Below are positions 16,817 to 27,002 of a DNA stretch of 64,000 nt, piece after piece; within the stretch, counting starts at the first letter, position 1; the number at the start of each line of letters is the position of its first letter. Origin of the DNA: Clostridium carboxidivorans P7 (GTDB lineage Bacteria; Bacillota; Clostridia; Clostridiales; Clostridiaceae); NCBI RefSeq assembly GCF_001038625.1, contig NZ_CP011803.1:682001-746000 (forward strand), read 5' to 3'. The notes below the pieces were generated by a model. The model was not told where the DNA came from. It made no database searches and saw only the letters and a list, made by a program, of their open reading frames with translations. Both the position numbers and the translations under genes were made by a program.

Positions 16817-18284
16817 TTTAAGAAGAAAGTTTATAATATTTGTCCTTATCACGATTATTCCAATAGCTACCAATAGTATTATATCCTTTATTATAAGCAA
16901 ACAAATAACCTATTCATATGATAGTATGCTAAATAAAATGAGTGTAACAAAGGAAGTTAAAAACTCACTCAATGATTCCTTTACTAATTTTAATAAATAT
17001 ATGATTGAAAGTTCTAAAGAAAGTAAAGAAAAGTATGAGACAAGCTATGATAAGGCTATGAAAAATCTAATCTTACTTGAGGAAAAGTCTGACATTCACA
17101 GCAAATATATTTTAAGGGACCTGCAAAATTCTCTAAGAAGTTATAAAAACTCTGGAGATGCTGCTATTGAAATATCTTCGAAACAAGGTGGAATCGATGT
17201 ATATTATGACCATTATATTTTCACCAAAGAAATTTTTTCTTATAGTAACACATTCCTAACACAGCTCAGTGAAAGTTATCTAAGTTATAATAATGAAATT
17301 TATAATAAGCTTAAAGAAAAAGAAAAGACCATATATAAAGTATTACTATTTTACATCATAACTGCTTTGATAATAAGTATACTCTATACGCTATTCTTTC
17401 TTAAAAATATATTGGAAAAACTTCGCGAATTGGTGGATGCTTCTAAAAGAGTATCCTATGGTGATTTTTCATTTTATGAAGGGAAAAAAACTTTTATTTA
17501 TGAACTGGATATATTATCTGAGGCTTTCAGCAGAATGATTCATGATATAAAAAAACATATAAACTTTATAGAGGAAAAAGCGGAATTGGAAATGAAGCTT
17601 AGAAATGAAGAGATGAATTTATTAAAATATCAAAACGCTCTTAAACAATCCAAGCTAAAAGTTTTACAATCTCAAATTAATCCACACTTTCTATTTAACA
17701 CTTTAAATTGTATTAACCAGACTGCAATAAGAGAAAATGCTCTGCAAACAGAAAGTCTTATTACATCGGTTTCAGGAATACTTAGGTACAGTCTCCGAAT
17801 GATGGACAGAAATGCTTCAATGGAAGAGGAGGTTACTGTGGTTAAGCAGTATATGTTTATTCAACAATTAAGATTTGAGGATAGGATTAAATTTAATCTC
17901 CACGTAAGAGGAGATTTATCAAAAGTATTAGTTCCTGGAATGACGCTTCAGCCCTTTGTTGAAAATGCATTTATACATGGTATAGAGCCTAAAGAAGAAG
18001 GGGGCGTTATAAATATTGATATTTTGGAGCAGGGAGATGTATGTACGGTGCTCATAGAGGATACAGGTTGTGGTATTGATGAGAAAACCTTAAATAAAAT
18101 CATTTCAGGAGATGTTGGACTTGAGCATACTGGACATACAACAGGAATGGGTATAAGAAGTGTAGTTCAAAGGCTTGAATTAATTTATGGACAAAAAAAC
18201 ATTTTTAGAATAGAGAGTAAAAAAGACTTTGGTACAAAGGTTTACTTAAAAATCCCTATAAAGGAGCTGAAAGATATATGTTAA
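16797..18284 (+). CDS. lytS: LytS/YesM-type sensor histidine kinase (xylose signalling)
   Basis: 495 residues from the ATG at 16797, which follows a gaggag ribosome-binding site and overlaps the end of the sensor gene by 20 bases; the longer frame from 16767 lacks one. There are two transmembrane helices (about 9-28 and 178-203) enclosing an extracellular helical domain. A HAMP-like segment follows, then the His_kinase domain with the phosphoacceptor in QINPHFLFNTLN and an ATPase with LQPFVENAFIHG, DTGCGID and TGMGIRSV. The lack of an own sugar-binding fold fits a kinase that reads XylFII. It overlaps the next gene (yesN) by 7 bases, so all three are translated from one message. Confidence 0.88.
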   Translation: MIVKSSSLRRKFIIFVLITIIPIATNSIISFIISKQITYSYDSMLNKMSVTKEVKNSLNDSFTNFNKYMIESSKESKEKYETSYDKAMKNLILLEEKSDIHSKYILRDLQNSLRSYKNSGDAAIEISSKQGGIDVYYDHYIFTKEIFSYSNTFLTQLSESYLSYNNEIYNKLKEKEKTIYKVLLFYIITALIISILYTLFFLKNILEKLRELVDASKRVSYGDFSFYEGKKTFIYELDILSEAFSRMIHDIKKHINFIEEKAELEMKLRNEEMNLLKYQNALKQSKLKVLQSQINPHFLFNTLNCINQTAIRENALQTESLITSVSGILRYSLRMMDRNASMEEEVTVVKQYMFIQQLRFEDRIKFNLHVRGDLSKVLVPGMTLQPFVENAFIHGIEPKEEGGVINIDILEQGDVCTVLIEDTGCGIDEKTLNKIISGDVGLEHTGHTTGMGIRSVVQRLELIYGQKNIFRIESKKDFGTKVYLKIPIKELKDIC

Positions 18285-19579
18285 AATTGCTTATAGCTGA
18301 TGATGAAAAGTATGATAGAGACTCAATGATTAGTATACTTACTGCTGCATTTGAGGAGCATCTTGAAATAAGTGAAGCTAAAAATGGAAGAGAAGCAATA
18401 GAAATAGCAGAAAGGATACGACCGGATATCATTATTACAGATATAAAAATGCCTGGTATCAATGGACTTAAAGCGGTACAAGAAATTAATAAGTTTCTTC
18501 CAAATACCTATTTTATCATTCTCACAGCTTATGATTATTTTGATTTTGCAGTGGAAGCCGTTAAAAATAATGTGAAGCAGTACATTTTAAAGCCCTTTAG
18601 TAGGACAGAAATTATAGAAAAGATAAAGGAAGCAGTGAATTTTGTTAACAGTGAGAAAGAGAAACGAAGACTGGAAATTGAAAATCAGGAAAAGCTTTAT
18701 ACCCTGCTGCCTATTTTGGAAAATGAATTAAGCTATTCTATTATTAATGATACCCTTTATTTAACTGATTACCAAACTTACAAGGGCTATCTTGGTTTAG
18801 ATTTTAAAAATGGGTATTCCATTGTTGCACAGTTAAAAGAAGCGCCTAAAGATGAAAACTTTAAATTTCAGATTGGAGAGTATGTAAAAGAATATATTAA
18901 TCATAGATACAAAGCAATTGGAAGTTATCTCTTTACATATAAACTAGTTTATTTTATTCAATTAAAAAACTTGAAAGAAGAAATGAACATAGAGATAAAA
19001 GCGGAAATAAAACAGAATGCAGTTGTGCTTGCAGTTGACATCAGACGGGAAGTAAAGAAAATCTTTGGTGTATTTCTGCATATTGGCATTGGAATGTGTT
19101 ATGAAGGTTTTGAACTCCTTCACAAATCCTATGAAGAAGCCTGCAGCGCTTTGGAATATAAATCAGGGGACAAGGGCATTTATTATTTTGGTGATATAAA
19201 TATTGCTGGAAAGTCTCAAAATATTGACAGGGAAAAAGTTGCTCTTTTTAAAGCTGTAGAGCAATATATTACAGATAATATTCAAGAGGAAATAGATCTT
19301 GAAAAAACAGCAGCAAAGTTTAATTTAAGTCCTTATTATTTTAGTAGAACTTTCAAGGAAATACTTGGCTTTAATTTTTCTGATTATATAAACATAGTCA
19401 GAATCAACAAAGCAAAAGATTTTTTAATAACTACTTCTATGGCTATTAAGGATGTATGTTATTCGGTAGGATACAGCGAACCTAATTATTTTAGTAAAGT
19501 ATTTAAGAAGTATTCAGGGGTAAGCCCAACAGAGTTTAAACACAATAAACAGAGTTCTTGGAATCAGATGGAATATTAG
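18278..19579 (+). CDS. yesN: YesN-type response regulator (receiver + AraC HTH)
   Basis: 433 residues. The receiver domain (1-120) has LLIADDEKYDRD acidic residues, phosphoacceptor Asp in IIITDIKMPGING and Lys in QYILKPFSR. A middle region (about 130-320) links to a C-terminal AraC helix-turn-helix pair (DLEKTAAKFNLSPYYFSRTF, then KDVCYSVGYSEPNYFSKVFK). It is expected to activate the downstream xylFGH operon when phosphorylated by LytS. A strong terminator follows, so the transporter has its own promoter. Confidence 0.9.
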   Translation: MLKLLIADDEKYDRDSMISILTAAFEEHLEISEAKNGREAIEIAERIRPDIIITDIKMPGINGLKAVQEINKFLPNTYFIILTAYDYFDFAVEAVKNNVKQYILKPFSRTEIIEKIKEAVNFVNSEKEKRRLEIENQEKLYTLLPILENELSYSIINDTLYLTDYQTYKGYLGLDFKNGYSIVAQLKEAPKDENFKFQIGEYVKEYINHRYKAIGSYLFTYKLVYFIQLKNLKEEMNIEIKAEIKQNAVVLAVDIRREVKKIFGVFLHIGIGMCYEGFELLHKSYEEACSALEYKSGDKGIYYFGDINIAGKSQNIDREKVALFKAVEQYITDNIQEEIDLEKTAAKFNLSPYYFSRTFKEILGFNFSDYINIVRINKAKDFLITTSMAIKDVCYSVGYSEPNYFSKVFKKYSGVSPTEFKHNKQSSWNQMEY

Positions 19580-19602
19580 AGCTAGTAGTGATCGGATCAA
19601 AC

Positions 19603-19641
19603 CTAGGGTAGTATTTTTTTGCGCTGCCCTAGTATTTTTTT
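19603..19641 (+). terminator. Terminator after yesN
   Basis: CTAGGGTAG (19603-19611) pairs with CTGCCCTAG (19624-19632), including one G-U pair, followed by a T-rich tract. It separates the sensory operon from the transporter operon. Confidence 0.8.
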
Positions 19642-19692
19642 GCATAAAAATTGCGCAATATTTGATTATCACTAGGCAAATAATTACATTCA

Positions 19693-19706
19693 GGTAAACG
19701 TACACA
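19693..19706 (+). promoter_or_regulatory. Candidate CcpA (cre) site upstream of xylF
   Basis: GGTAAACGTACACA matches the cre consensus TGWAANCGNTNWCA at 12 of 14 positions, about 50 bases before the xylF start. It is consistent with glucose repression of the xylose transporter. Moderate support only. Confidence 0.4.
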
Positions 19707-19755
19707 TGTTGTACTATTAAAATATACCAAATATTTGAATTTAGGGGGGACTAAA

Positions 19756-20853
19756 ATGAAAAAATTACTTTCTACAATGCTAGTAGGAGTGCTTGCTCTT
19801 AGCTTATCAGCATGCGGTAGTAAACCTGCGGCAACGACTTCATCAGCAGATGATGGCGGAAAAACAAGTCTCATCGGTGTTGCTATGCCAACTCAATCTC
19901 TTCAACGTTGGAATCAAGATGGTGAAAACATGAAGAAACAGCTTGAAGCTAAGAAGTACAAGGTTGATTTGCAATATGCAAACAATGATGTAAATGCCCA
20001 AGTGCAATCTATTGAAAACATGATTACAAAAAAATGTAAAGTTCTTGTTATTGCATCCATTGATGGTGCTGCTCTTACAGATGTTCTAAAAAAAGCATCA
20101 GATAATGGAATCAAAGTTATCGCTTATGATAGATTGATTATGAAAAGTCCAAATGTAGATTATTATGCAACCTTTGATAACTTTAAAGTAGGTGCAATTC
20201 AAGGTCAATATATTGAAAAAAAACTTGGACTTAAAGATGGAAAAGGTCCTTTCAATATTGAATTGTTTGGTGGTTCACCAGATGATAACAATGCAACCTT
20301 TTTCTATAAAGGCGCTATGAGCGTACTACAACCATACATTGACAATGGCAAACTTGTTGTAGGCAGCAAACAAAAAGATTTTACAACTATCGCTATTCAA
20401 GGTTGGGATTCAGCTAAAGCACAAGCAAGAATGGACAATCTAATTACATCAACTTATGCAAAAGGAACAAAGCTTGATGTTATTCTTTCTCCAAACGATA
20501 GTTTAGCAATTGGTATTGTTGCTGCTCTTAAAAATGCTGGTTACGGTACTGCTGCTAAGCCATATCCAGTTTTAACTGGTCAAGACTGTGACAAACCAAA
20601 CGTACTTGCAATGATCCATGATCAACAGTCAATGTCTATTTTCAAAGACACAAGAACACTTGCAAATAAAGTTGTTGAAATGGTGGATGCAATAGTTCAA
20701 GGTAAACAAGCTGAGGTAAATGATACAAAAACATATAACAATGGTTCAAAAGTTGTACCATCCTTCCTTTGTGATCCTATTTATGCAGACAAAGACAACT
20801 ACAAGAAAATCCTTGTAGAAAGTGGATATTATAAAGAATCTGATTTGAAGTAG
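19756..20853 (+). CDS. xylF: Sugar ABC transporter substrate-binding lipoprotein (XylF/ChvE class)
   Basis: 365 residues from the ATG at 19756, eight bases after the run of seven G residues that serves as ribosome-binding site. The lipoprotein signal is [20 protein letters not shown] with lipobox LSAC. The mature protein is a type I periplasmic binding fold ([19 protein letters not shown] at the start; [11 protein letters not shown] near 280). This is the ChvE/multiple-monosaccharide branch. Placed after XylFII-LytS-YesN, it is most likely the xylose-binding component. Glucose, galactose or arabinose cannot be excluded. A hairpin just downstream probably leaves this gene more expressed than the ATPase and permease. 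Confidence 0.85.
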   Translation: MKKLLSTMLVGVLALSLSACGSKPAATTSSADDGGKTSLIGVAMPTQSLQRWNQDGENMKKQLEAKKYKVDLQYANNDVNAQVQSIENMITKKCKVLVIASIDGAALTDVLKKASDNGIKVIAYDRLIMKSPNVDYYATFDNFKVGAIQGQYIEKKLGLKDGKGPFNIELFGGSPDDNNATFFYKGAMSVLQPYIDNGKLVVGSKQKDFTTIAIQGWDSAKAQARMDNLITSTYAKGTKLDVILSPNDSLAIGIVAALKNAGYGTAAKPYPVLTGQDCDKPNVLAMIHDQQSMSIFKDTRTLANKVVEMVDAIVQGKQAEVNDTKTYNNGSKVVPSFLCDPIYADKDNYKKILVESGYYKESDLK

Positions 20854-20876
20854 AAATTAAACACAGTTGTATTTTT

Positions 20877-20910
20877 AAAGCCGAAGACCTTTTATTAGGT
20901 ATTCGGCTTT
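20877..20910 (+). terminator. Attenuating hairpin between xylF and xylG
   Basis: AAAGCCGAA-gACCT pairs with AGGT-aTTCGGCTTT around a short T-rich loop. The following T-run is short, so it is likely a partial terminator or 3'-end stabiliser that raises binding-protein output over the other components. Confidence 0.65.
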
Positions 20911-20942
20911 CAGATATCAGAATGATGTTAGGAGATGTAGGT

Positions 20943-22517
20943 ATGGATGAATTTATACTTGAAATGAGAAATATTACAAAGCTTTTTCCTGGTGTAAAAG
21001 CCCTTGATAATGTAAATCTTAAAGTTAAGCCTGGAGAAATTCATGCTCTAATTGGTGAAAACGGAGCTGGGAAATCAACTCTTATGAATGTACTCAGTGG
21101 AATATATCCATATGGTACATATACTGGCGAGATTATATATGAAGGTAAGGAATGTATGTTTAAGGAAATAAAAGATAGTGAAAAAACGGGAATAGGTATC
21201 ATTCATCAGGAATTAGCTCTAATCCCCTACCTTTCAATAGCAGAAAACATATTCCTTGGAAATGAGCAAGCAAAGCATAATTTTATTAGCTGGGATGAAA
21301 CCCACGCAAATGCAAAAAAATTAATGAAAAAAGTAGGTCTAAATGACGATTCTAATACTCTGATTAAAGATATCAGTGTTGGTAAGCAGCAGCTTGTTGA
21401 AATAGCAAAAGCGTTAGCAAAAAATGTAAAACTTTTGATTCTTGATGAGCCTACCGCTGCCTTGAATGAACAGGATTCAAACAATTTATTAGACTTATTA
21501 TTAGAATTAAAAAAAGAGGGAATTACTTCTATTCTTATTTCTCATAAATTAAGTGAGATTTTAAAGATTGCAGACTCTATTACCATTATTCGTGACGGTG
21601 GAACAATAGAGACTTTAGATAAAATGGACAAGGATTTAAGTGAAGATAGAATCATTAAAGGTATGGTAGGCCGTGAACTAACAAATCGATTTCCTATTCG
21701 TGAATCCAAAATTGGGGAAATCGTATTCGAAGTTAAAAATTGGACTGTATATGATCCTTTTATTGAAGATAAAAAGATCATTGATGATGTAAGTTTTAAG
21801 GTTCACAAAGGCGAAATCGTAGGTTTTTCAGGTCTAATGGGAGCTGGAAGGACGGAGCTTGCCATGAGTATATTTGGCAAAGCCTATGGAAAGCGTATAA
21901 GCGGGAAAATTATAAAAGATGGCAAAGAACTTGTTCTTAAAAATGTTCGTGAGGCCATAGATAATGGTCTTGCATATGTTACAGAAGATCGTAAAACAGC
22001 AGGTCTTGTTCTTATGCAGGACATTCGGAGAAATATATCTCTCGCAAATCTTAATAAAATAAGTAATAAACAATTTGTGGATGACCATAAAGAAATTCAA
22101 GTAGCTGAAGAGTACCAAAAAAAATTAAATATTAAATCTCCAAGTGTTTTTCAAAATGCTGGGAATCTATCTGGTGGAAATCAGCAAAAGGTAGTGCTCA
22201 GTAAATGGATCTTTGCAGATCCTGAAGTATTAATATTAGATGAGCCTACTAGGGGAATTGATGTGGGTGCTAAGTTTGAGATTTATACAATTATTAATAA
22301 GCTGGCAGATAGGGGAAAGTCCATTGTCTTTATTTCCTCAGAACTTCCTGAAATACTGGGGATGTGTGATCGAATTTATGTAATGAATGAAGGCAAAATT
22401 GTGGGTGAGCTTTCCCGTGAGGATGCATCACAAGAAAGTATAATGAAATGTATAATGAATAGCACAAATAGTAAGGTACAAGCAGTATGCCAGCAAGATA
22501 ACAGGGAGGTAAAATGA
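20943..22517 (+). CDS. xylG: Sugar ABC transporter ATP-binding protein (duplicated ATPase)
   Basis: 524 residues from the ATG at 20943, which has taggaga eight bases upstream; the longer frame from 20922 does not. It contains two ABC ATPase halves, as is usual for ribose/xylose/galactose importers. The first half has Walker [10 protein letters not shown], an atypical signature [16 protein letters not shown] and Walker [12 protein letters not shown]. The second half has a degenerate Walker [10 protein letters not shown], signature [14 protein letters not shown] and Walker [14 protein letters not shown]. It overlaps the permease start by 4 bases. Family: GguA/MmsA-XylG. Confidence 0.9.
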   Translation: MDEFILEMRNITKLFPGVKALDNVNLKVKPGEIHALIGENGAGKSTLMNVLSGIYPYGTYTGEIIYEGKECMFKEIKDSEKTGIGIIHQELALIPYLSIAENIFLGNEQAKHNFISWDETHANAKKLMKKVGLNDDSNTLIKDISVGKQQLVEIAKALAKNVKLLILDEPTAALNEQDSNNLLDLLLELKKEGITSILISHKLSEILKIADSITIIRDGGTIETLDKMDKDLSEDRIIKGMVGRELTNRFPIRESKIGEIVFEVKNWTVYDPFIEDKKIIDDVSFKVHKGEIVGFSGLMGAGRTELAMSIFGKAYGKRISGKIIKDGKELVLKNVREAIDNGLAYVTEDRKTAGLVLMQDIRRNISLANLNKISNKQFVDDHKEIQVAEEYQKKLNIKSPSVFQNAGNLSGGNQQKVVLSKWIFADPEVLILDEPTRGIDVGAKFEIYTIINKLADRGKSIVFISSELPEILGMCDRIYVMNEGKIVGELSREDASQESIMKCIMNSTNSKVQAVCQQDNREVK

Positions 22518-23692
22518 TGGAAGTATTTAAAAGAATGTTCAAAAATAATATAAGACAATATGCAATGATTATTGCTTTAGTACTGATAATGGCCTTTTTC
22601 CAAGTTGCAACAGGTGGGGTCCTTTTGGTTCCTATGAATGTAACAAATTTAATACTTCAAAATGGATATGTATTTATTTTAGCAATTGGTATGACTATTG
22701 CTATTTTAACAGGAGGTAATATTGATCTTTCTGTAGGATCTTTATGTGCTTTAATTGGCGCTGTAGCTGGTACGCTTATCATAACTATGAAAATGAGTGT
22801 TGCACTTGCTATATTAATTGCCCTTCTACTTTCAGTGATTATTGGAATATGGCAAGGTTTTTGGATTGCCTATATACGAATACCATCCTTTATCGTAACT
22901 CTTGCAGGAATGCTTCTTTTTAGAGGACTTACCATTACAATGCTCAAGGGATTAACTCTTGCACCATTTCCTCAGAGTTTTCAAAATATTAGTTCTGGAT
23001 TTATACCGGATATTTTCGGTGGATTTGGGACAAAGTTAAATTTTACGGCTATTCTTGCAGGTATCATTATATCTATTGTATATATAGTTCTACAGTTAAA
23101 AAAGAGAGCAAAACAACAAAGAAATGATTTTCCACTTAGCCCGTTACCACTTTTTATAACTCAAATCGTAGGTATAGTAGCTGTAATTAATTTGTTTTTC
23201 TTCTGGCTTGCGTCTTATAAAGGCATTCCAATTGCCTTGCTCTTTATAGGATTTCTTATTTTAGTCTATTCCATATTTACAACAAATACTGTTCCTGGAC
23301 GTTACCTTTATGCAATGGGTGGCAACGAAAAGGCTGCAAAACTTTCTGGTATCAATACAAACAAGGTGCTTTTCTTGGCCTATGTGAACATGGCTGTTTT
23401 ATCTGCAGTGGCAGGTATGATGTTTGCCTCCCGAATTAACTCCGCATCTCCTCAGGCAGGTTTAAACTTTGAACTAGATGCAATCGCAGCCTGTTTCATA
23501 GGTGGTGCATCAGCATATGGTGGTGTAGGTACAGTTATGGGTGCTATTATTGGTGCTTTGGTTATGGGTGTTCTCAATAATGGTATGTCCATACTTGGAG
23601 TAGGAAGTGATATGCAGATGACTATTAAAGGAATTGTACTTTTGGCAGCTGTTGCCTTTGACGTAATCTCCAAAAACAAATCAAAATCTTAG
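22514..23692 (+). CDS. xylH: Sugar ABC transporter permease
   Basis: 392 residues with about 10-11 transmembrane helices of the BPD_transp_2 family ([21 protein letters not shown] near residue 60 and [19 protein letters not shown] near 260 are typical). It is longer than RbsC (about 320) because of a central charged loop at about 195-215, which is characteristic of XylH/GguB permeases. The ATG overlaps the TGA of xylG (ATGATGG), indicating translational coupling. A strong terminator follows. Confidence 0.9.
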   Translation: MMEVFKRMFKNNIRQYAMIIALVLIMAFFQVATGGVLLVPMNVTNLILQNGYVFILAIGMTIAILTGGNIDLSVGSLCALIGAVAGTLIITMKMSVALAILIALLLSVIIGIWQGFWIAYIRIPSFIVTLAGMLLFRGLTITMLKGLTLAPFPQSFQNISSGFIPDIFGGFGTKLNFTAILAGIIISIVYIVLQLKKRAKQQRNDFPLSPLPLFITQIVGIVAVINLFFFWLASYKGIPIALLFIGFLILVYSIFTTNTVPGRYLYAMGGNEKAAKLSGINTNKVLFLAYVNMAVLSAVAGMMFASRINSASPQAGLNFELDAIAACFIGGASAYGGVGTVMGAIIGALVMGVLNNGMSILGVGSDMQMTIKGIVLLAAVAFDVISKNKSKS

Positions 23693-23701
23693 GAAAAATA
23701 G

Positions 23702-23746
23702 GAGCGTACATAGACTTGTGTAAATCAAGTTTATATACGCTCTTTT
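23702..23746 (+). terminator. Terminator of the xylFGH operon
   Basis: GAGCGTA (23702-23708) pairs with TACGCTC (23736-23742), with an inner ACTTG/CAAGT stem, followed by TTTT. It lies between convergent genes. Confidence 0.85.
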
Positions 23747-23756
23747 ATGAGAGAGA

Positions 23757-24956
23757 CTACTTATTGTTTTCAACATAACACTTTAAGGCTTCTCCAATAA
23801 ATTTAGATGCACCTTCGCCGTAGTTCTTGTCCATTGCTTTTTTTGAAATAGACTCTGACAAATACTGATTTGCCTGATAGCCCCAATAATTTTCACCTAC
23901 TTCTATTTCTAAGGCTTCATGCTGTTTTTCTGTTTCATCTACTATTTCAGAAATAATTTTTTGAATTTCATCTGATAAAGGATCTTTACTTAAGTCAGCT
24001 GTAAGTCTTTTATATAGTGTTTCTATTTTAGGCTCATAATCTCCTAAATAAGTTTTTAAAGCTTTTCCAATAAACTTTGCTGCACCTTCTCCATATCTTT
24101 CATCTATCCACGCCATACCAACTCCGCCATTTTCCTTATCAACTTTTTCTAACTCTTTAGGAAATGTTGAATAAAGTCGCACAATAGTAAGCCAATAATA
24201 ATCTCCAAGCTCATTTTTAAAAGCATCATAATCTCTTTTAGCAACTTTAGTTATTTCACCAGCAATTTTTTGAATCTCACCTGATGCAGGATCTTTGTTT
24301 AAATCAGCTGTAAGTTTTTTATATAGCTCTTTTAGTTCAGAATTTCTTTCATAAAAACAATCTTTTTTAAATTTATCAATTTGTTCAGCTTTAGTTATTG
24401 CCACAGAATTATTCAAATTTTTCTTTACAGCTTCAGCATATTTTTTTATGCTTCCATATTCTTCTATAGCCATTTTAGCAAGCTTTGCTTCTGTATCAGT
24501 ACCTATTTTAAGCAGTTTATCAAATTTATTTACACTTCCAAAGTGCTTAATTACCTTATCCATATTTTCTTTCTTAAATTCTTCCAGTACATTATAATAT
24601 TCACTCATATCAAATTCTTTAAAACTCATTGTATTCGCTCCTTTTAAGGTTTTATTTATAAGCTCTATCAAATCATTTAATCTATCTCTTTTTAAAATGA
24701 TTAGTTTCTTATGATTTTTTAGTGCTTCCATCTTATTAAAGTGAGGACTGGTTATGATTTCTTTAATTTCCTTTAGTGGTAAATCAAGTTCCTTAAAAAA
24801 TAGAATTTGCTGCAGGGTTTCAAGAGCTTCATCATCATAAAGTCTATAACCTGCTTCTGTCAATTCAGTTGGTTTTAATAGTCCAATTTTATCGTAGTGG
24901 TGCAGCATACGCACACTTATTCCTGTTAAATCCGAAACCTGTTTTACTGTTCTCAT
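23757..24956 (-). CDS. MerR-family regulator with two TipAS-type ligand domains
   Basis: 399 residues. The MerR DNA-binding domain (1-70: RTVKQVSDLTGISVRMLHHY, then DKIGLLKPTELTEAGYRLYD) is followed by a dimerisation helix. An internal methionine near residue 110 (NTMSFKEFDMS) follows, a position that in TipA-type genes can start a separate ligand-binding protein. TipAS-like helical modules occur twice near the C-terminus, at about 205-305 and 309-399. Both contain LYKxLTADLxKDPxSxEIQKI and end YGEGAxKFIGxALKxY. TipAS proteins bind thiopeptide-like and other drugs. The second MerR gene at 45.5 kb has only one module. Its own promoter has a 19-bp spacer (see regulatory entry). Confidence 0.88.
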   Translation of the reverse strand: MRTVKQVSDLTGISVRMLHHYDKIGLLKPTELTEAGYRLYDDEALETLQQILFFKELDLPLKEIKEIITSPHFNKMEALKNHKKLIILKRDRLNDLIELINKTLKGANTMSFKEFDMSEYYNVLEEFKKENMDKVIKHFGSVNKFDKLLKIGTDTEAKLAKMAIEEYGSIKKYAEAVKKNLNNSVAITKAEQIDKFKKDCFYERNSELKELYKKLTADLNKDPASGEIQKIAGEITKVAKRDYDAFKNELGDYYWLTIVRLYSTFPKELEKVDKENGGVGMAWIDERYGEGAAKFIGKALKTYLGDYEPKIETLYKRLTADLSKDPLSDEIQKIISEIVDETEKQHEALEIEVGENYWGYQANQYLSESISKKAMDKNYGEGASKFIGEALKCYVENNK

Positions 24957-25046
24957 AACTTCACCTCAAACTTTGATTTTAGAGCTTTAACACTGCCTGA
25001 TACTCTGCCGGCATGAGTTTTGTTAGTATTTTTAACCCTTGATTAT

Positions 25047-25077
25047 ATATTACACTATGACATAATGTTAGGGTCAA
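25047..25077 (-). promoter_or_regulatory. MerR-type promoter with 19-bp spacer
   Basis: On the minus strand, TTGACC (25072-25077) and TAATAT (25047-25052) are separated by exactly 19 bases, the long spacer that MerR-family activators untwist. The spacer contains the imperfect palindrome CTAACATTATGTCATAG. It suggests autoregulation of the 24956 gene. Confidence 0.7.
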
Positions 25078-25110
25078 CACTTTTAATAAAATTAAAGCCA
25101 AATATATTTT

Positions 25111-26706
25111 TTAGATATATTTGGCTTTTCCATTTTTCTTTTTATACTGCATAGGAGTCAGACCTGTAATTTTTTTAAATGTTTTTGAAAAGTGTTTTTC
25201 ATCAGAAAAGCCAACTTTTTCAGCAATGTTGTAAATTAGTTCATCACTTGAAGAAAAAAGTTCTTTGGCTTTTTCTATTCTATAGTTAATAATATATTTT
25301 ATAATGCTTATACCAATTTCCTTCTTAAATATCTGGCTTAAATATGAATTGCTAATATTTAAGCTGGATGCAATAAGATTTACAGTGATATCTTCCATAT
25401 AGTGAATATGTATAAAGTTTAATACTTGAATAACTATAGAATTTTTTATCATGTATTTATCGGAAAGTTCAGACCTAAGTTGATTTATAGAATCGATAAA
25501 TTCACTGCATTTATCTTCTATAGAGGTAAAAAATACTTTTTTGTGCGGTGAACTCTCTGGCAATATTTTTTTATATAGATTGCTATACCTGTCAACTAAT
25601 TCCGATGACAATGAAGTGTGGCAATAATAATAAAGATTGTAATCAAAACTTGGTTTTATAATATCTAAAAATAGTTCATGTATCAATTTATTTAATTTAA
25701 GATTGAAAATATCATAATTTATAAGTTCTTTTATTTCTTTTATAGTGTTATCTACTAAGGTATAGTCAATTTCTTTTTTTATTGAATTGATATATTTTTG
25801 AGTAAGTAACTTAGCATCAGAACAGAAAAAGTTATATGTTTTTAAATAATGGAAAGATTCATAAGCATCTCTTATATTTTCAATATTTTTAATATAGCTG
25901 CTCATATATCTGAATGCAGTTTTAGAATTTGTTACGCTATTCAATTTGCTAGTAATTTCAAAAAGTTTACACTGCTTGCTGGCAATACTTGTACAATTAA
26001 AATCATTGATAATTATGCACAGAATATTTGGATTAATATAAAAAACTTCACCTCCGCTGTATTCATCAAGAACAGCTTCACATTCTTTAATAAATTCTTC
26101 TCCAGTTAGGTAATAAATATTTTTATTCAAATAGTGGTCTGAATATTCGATCTCCATAAGATTGCAAATGTATACATAGTAACCATAATAATTTAGATTT
26201 AAGTTTACCTTTTTTTTATAATATAAAAATTCACTTTTAATTACTCCGCGTAAAATATCTTTTAGATATTCGGTTTTTTCTAGTTTGCTGATTCTGAAGT
26301 TCATTACTAGGTTTGAATCTTTTTCTTCACCAATATAGTCAAAATGACAAGTGTATTTTTCACTTAAAGACCGGGTAAAAAAGGATTTTATTTTATTAAT
26401 ATAAGTAATGTCCTTGTGACTTGTAATAGAGTATATAATTTGATTTTCTGAAATAACATTAAAAATTAGAACCACTGGATATATATTTGACATTGCTAAA
26501 TCGTAGAAAAAATTATGAACTTTATATACAGGGTGTTTAAGTTGAATAATTATAACTTCAGCATTAAGTTCTATTGCTTTTTCAATACTGTTTTTATAAG
26601 AATTAGCAATATAAGAAATGGAAAAATTATTTTTAGTTGTCCTATAGAAGTTATATATCATATTAGCAATTTTATCTTCTGCATATAAGACAATCTTAGA
26701 AAACAT
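25111..26706 (-). CDS. AraC-family regulator with degenerate receiver domain
   Basis: 531 residues, laid out like a YesN response regulator. At the position of the phosphoacceptor aspartate the sequence reads VIIIQLKHP, and the acidic pocket is not conserved (KIVLYAEDKIAN). It therefore probably does not use phosphorylation. The C-terminus carries a complete AraC helix-turn-helix pair (ITVNLIASSLNISNSYLSQI, then YNIAEKVGFSDEKHFSKTFK). It is divergent from the GPH-SDR-dehydrogenase-transketolase operon and is the obvious candidate to control it, perhaps by binding a pathway metabolite. A reading frame this long with a conserved HTH argues it is functional. Confidence 0.85.
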   Translation of the reverse strand: MFSKIVLYAEDKIANMIYNFYRTTKNNFSISYIANSYKNSIEKAIELNAEVIIIQLKHPVYKVHNFFYDLAMSNIYPVVLIFNVISENQIIYSITSHKDITYINKIKSFFTRSLSEKYTCHFDYIGEEKDSNLVMNFRISKLEKTEYLKDILRGVIKSEFLYYKKKVNLNLNYYGYYVYICNLMEIEYSDHYLNKNIYYLTGEEFIKECEAVLDEYSGGEVFYINPNILCIIINDFNCTSIASKQCKLFEITSKLNSVTNSKTAFRYMSSYIKNIENIRDAYESFHYLKTYNFFCSDAKLLTQKYINSIKKEIDYTLVDNTIKEIKELINYDIFNLKLNKLIHELFLDIIKPSFDYNLYYYCHTSLSSELVDRYSNLYKKILPESSPHKKVFFTSIEDKCSEFIDSINQLRSELSDKYMIKNSIVIQVLNFIHIHYMEDITVNLIASSLNISNSYLSQIFKKEIGISIIKYIINYRIEKAKELFSSSDELIYNIAEKVGFSDEKHFSKTFKKITGLTPMQYKKKNGKAKYI

Positions 26707-26963
26707 TTACATTGTACCTCCAAAATACCTGAATCACTAGTATATATAGGTTTTTAACTATGATTTTATTGTATATGTATATTAAAATTTTGTAAATATC
26801 ATTTTCCAGATATATGAAAAGGTTATCTGCTTAAAAAAATTATACATTACTAAATTAATATAGAAAAGTACACTTTTTCATAAAAAAAGCACACGTAAGT
26901 TGAGAATAAATGATATAAAATTAGTAATCAAGAGGTGGTAAGTAAAAAGGAGGAGTTAAGCTT

Positions 26964-27002
26964 TTGGACTATGTCATTTTATTTGGAAGGTGGATTTTGT
27001 AA
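26964..27002 (+). CDS. Possible 12-codon leader peptide
   Basis: TTG start at 26964 preceded by aaggagg about ten bases upstream. It encodes 12 residues (MDYVILFGRWIL if initiated with Met) and ends at TAA inside the cre-like site. It could be a leader peptide or chance. There is no hairpin that would make a clear attenuator. Confidence 0.25.
   Translation: MDYVILFGRWIL

Noticed and set aside
16547..16900. 117-residue minus-strand frame across the XylFII/LytS junction
   Set aside because: Antisense to two well supported overlapping genes and without a ribosome-binding site.
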